From assembly GCA_019418545.1 (NCBI GenBank), contig DYBQ01000048.1, positions 3,021-9,493 on the forward strand: 6,473 nt of DNA, read 5' to 3'. The position numbers were made by a program, and so were the translations under genes. The notes beneath the pieces were generated by a model that did not search any database, was not told the DNA's origin, and was given only the letters and a program-made list of their open reading frames with translations. How positions within the stretch are numbered: position 1 is the stretch's first letter; every line of letters starts with the position of its first letter. Shown in pieces: positions 6,099-6,473 of the stretch. This stretch comes from Clostridiales bacterium. Lineage in GTDB: Bacteria; Bacillota; Clostridia; Oscillospirales; Acutalibacteraceae.

Positions 6099-6473
6099 AC
6101 TTTTTTCAAACCATTGCCGTGGCTTTTGCCATGTTTTCCGCCATTCCCTGCCCGCAGCCGGAGTGGACGGAAAAAAATATGCGGTATTCCCTGTGCGCCT
6201 TCCCTCTAATCGGGGCGGTGTGTGGCCTTCTTTGTTGGGGCTGGGTGGAACTGATGGGCTATGTTGGCGGTTCTGTGCTGCTGCAGGCAGGCGGGCTGTG
6301 CGCCATTCCTGTACTGGTGACCGGCGGTATTCATCTGGACGGCTATGCCGATACCAGCGACGCACTGGGAAGCTATGGTTCCCCGGAGAAAAAGCGGGAA
6401 ATTCTAAAAGACCCCCGGTGCGGCGCGTTTGCTGTCATTCGGCTCTGCACCTGGTTTGTGGTATACTTTGCTC
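6095..6473 (+). CDS. cobS: Adenosylcobinamide-GDP ribazoletransferase CobS, N-terminal part (3' end outside window)
   Basis: CobS (cobalamin-5'-phosphate synthase) is an integral membrane enzyme that joins adenosylcobinamide-GDP to the alpha-ribotide made by CobT, the final assembly step. The frame is open from ATG 6095 to the window end, giving 126 residues of a protein usually near 250. The N terminus MNFFQTIAVAFAMFSAIPCP fits the family's F---FSRIP start. Residues about 32-56 and 58-78 are hydrophobic, membrane-type segments. TGGIHLDGYADTSDALGS (77-94) is the metal-binding DG--DT signature, followed by KKREILKDPRCGAFAVI (99-115), a clear family match. ATG 6095 overlaps the cobU stop by 4 bases, and AGGGGAG at 6082-6088 is a strong Shine-Dalgarno with 6-base spacing. 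A six-T run occurs in codons 3-4. No stop appears before the edge, so this is a partial gene and not a broken one. Confidence 0.95.
   Translation, partial: MNFFQTIAVAFAMFSAIPCPQPEWTEKNMRYSLCAFPLIGAVCGLLCWGWVELMGYVGGSVLLQAGGLCAIPVLVTGGIHLDGYADTSDALGSYGSPEKKREILKDPRCGAFAVIRLCTWFVVYFA

Noticed and set aside
6105..6110. T-run in cobS codons 3-4 as a terminator or programmed slip site
   Set aside because: There is no preceding GC-rich stem, and the frame continues with full CobS motifs. Phe-Phe near a membrane-protein N terminus explains it.

Overview
This window is a compact cobalamin (vitamin B12) biosynthesis operon. All genes are on the + strand and about 98% of the bases are coding. The gene set is that of the anaerobic (early cobalt insertion) route: cbiG, cbiH, cbiJ and a fused cbiE-cbiT, together with a CbiA-type diamide synthase. 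The protein sequences look like those of gut-type Clostridia (Firmicutes; an Oscillospiraceae- or Lachnospiraceae-like genome). Base composition is fairly G+C-rich, mid-50s % judged by eye and not counted. The exact taxon cannot be fixed from the sequence alone.

Layout: (1) bases 1-374 hold the C-terminal part of cbiG, whose start lies upstream. (2) 410-1153 cbiH, 1141-1884 cbiJ, 1875-3074 cbiET and 3067-4422 cbiA form a run in which each gene overlaps the next by 8-13 bases. (3) 4423-4488 is a 66-base gap, the longest non-coding stretch, with a small hairpin just upstream of the next Shine-Dalgarno. (4) 4489-5568 cobT, 5568-6098 cobU and 6095 onward cobS form a second tightly coupled run (1- and 4-base overlaps). 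cobS runs off the right edge. No stretch of 300 bases lacks a gene.

How the genes work together: CbiG opens the ring-A lactone of cobalt-precorrin-5A and CbiH methylates C17 during ring contraction. CbiJ reduces cobalt-precorrin-6A. CbiET methylates C5 and C15 and decarboxylates the ring-C acetate, and CbiA amidates the a and c side chains of cobyrinate. The second run builds the nucleotide loop: CobU activates adenosylcobinamide to its GDP form, CobT activates the lower base to its alpha-ribotide, and CobS joins the two. Enzymes needed in between or earlier (CbiD, CbiF, CbiL, CbiC, cobyric acid synthase CbiP/CobQ, CbiB, CobD, an adenosyltransferase, a cobaltochelatase) are not in this window and presumably lie in the flanks.

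I found no mobile element, CRISPR array, RNA gene, riboswitch or clear terminator. Nothing here supports a new biological system. The findings are small points: a divergent N-terminal motif in the CbiE half, the hairpin before cobT, a motif change in CbiH, a 12-base tandem repeat in cbiA, and the unresolved identity of the lower ligand.
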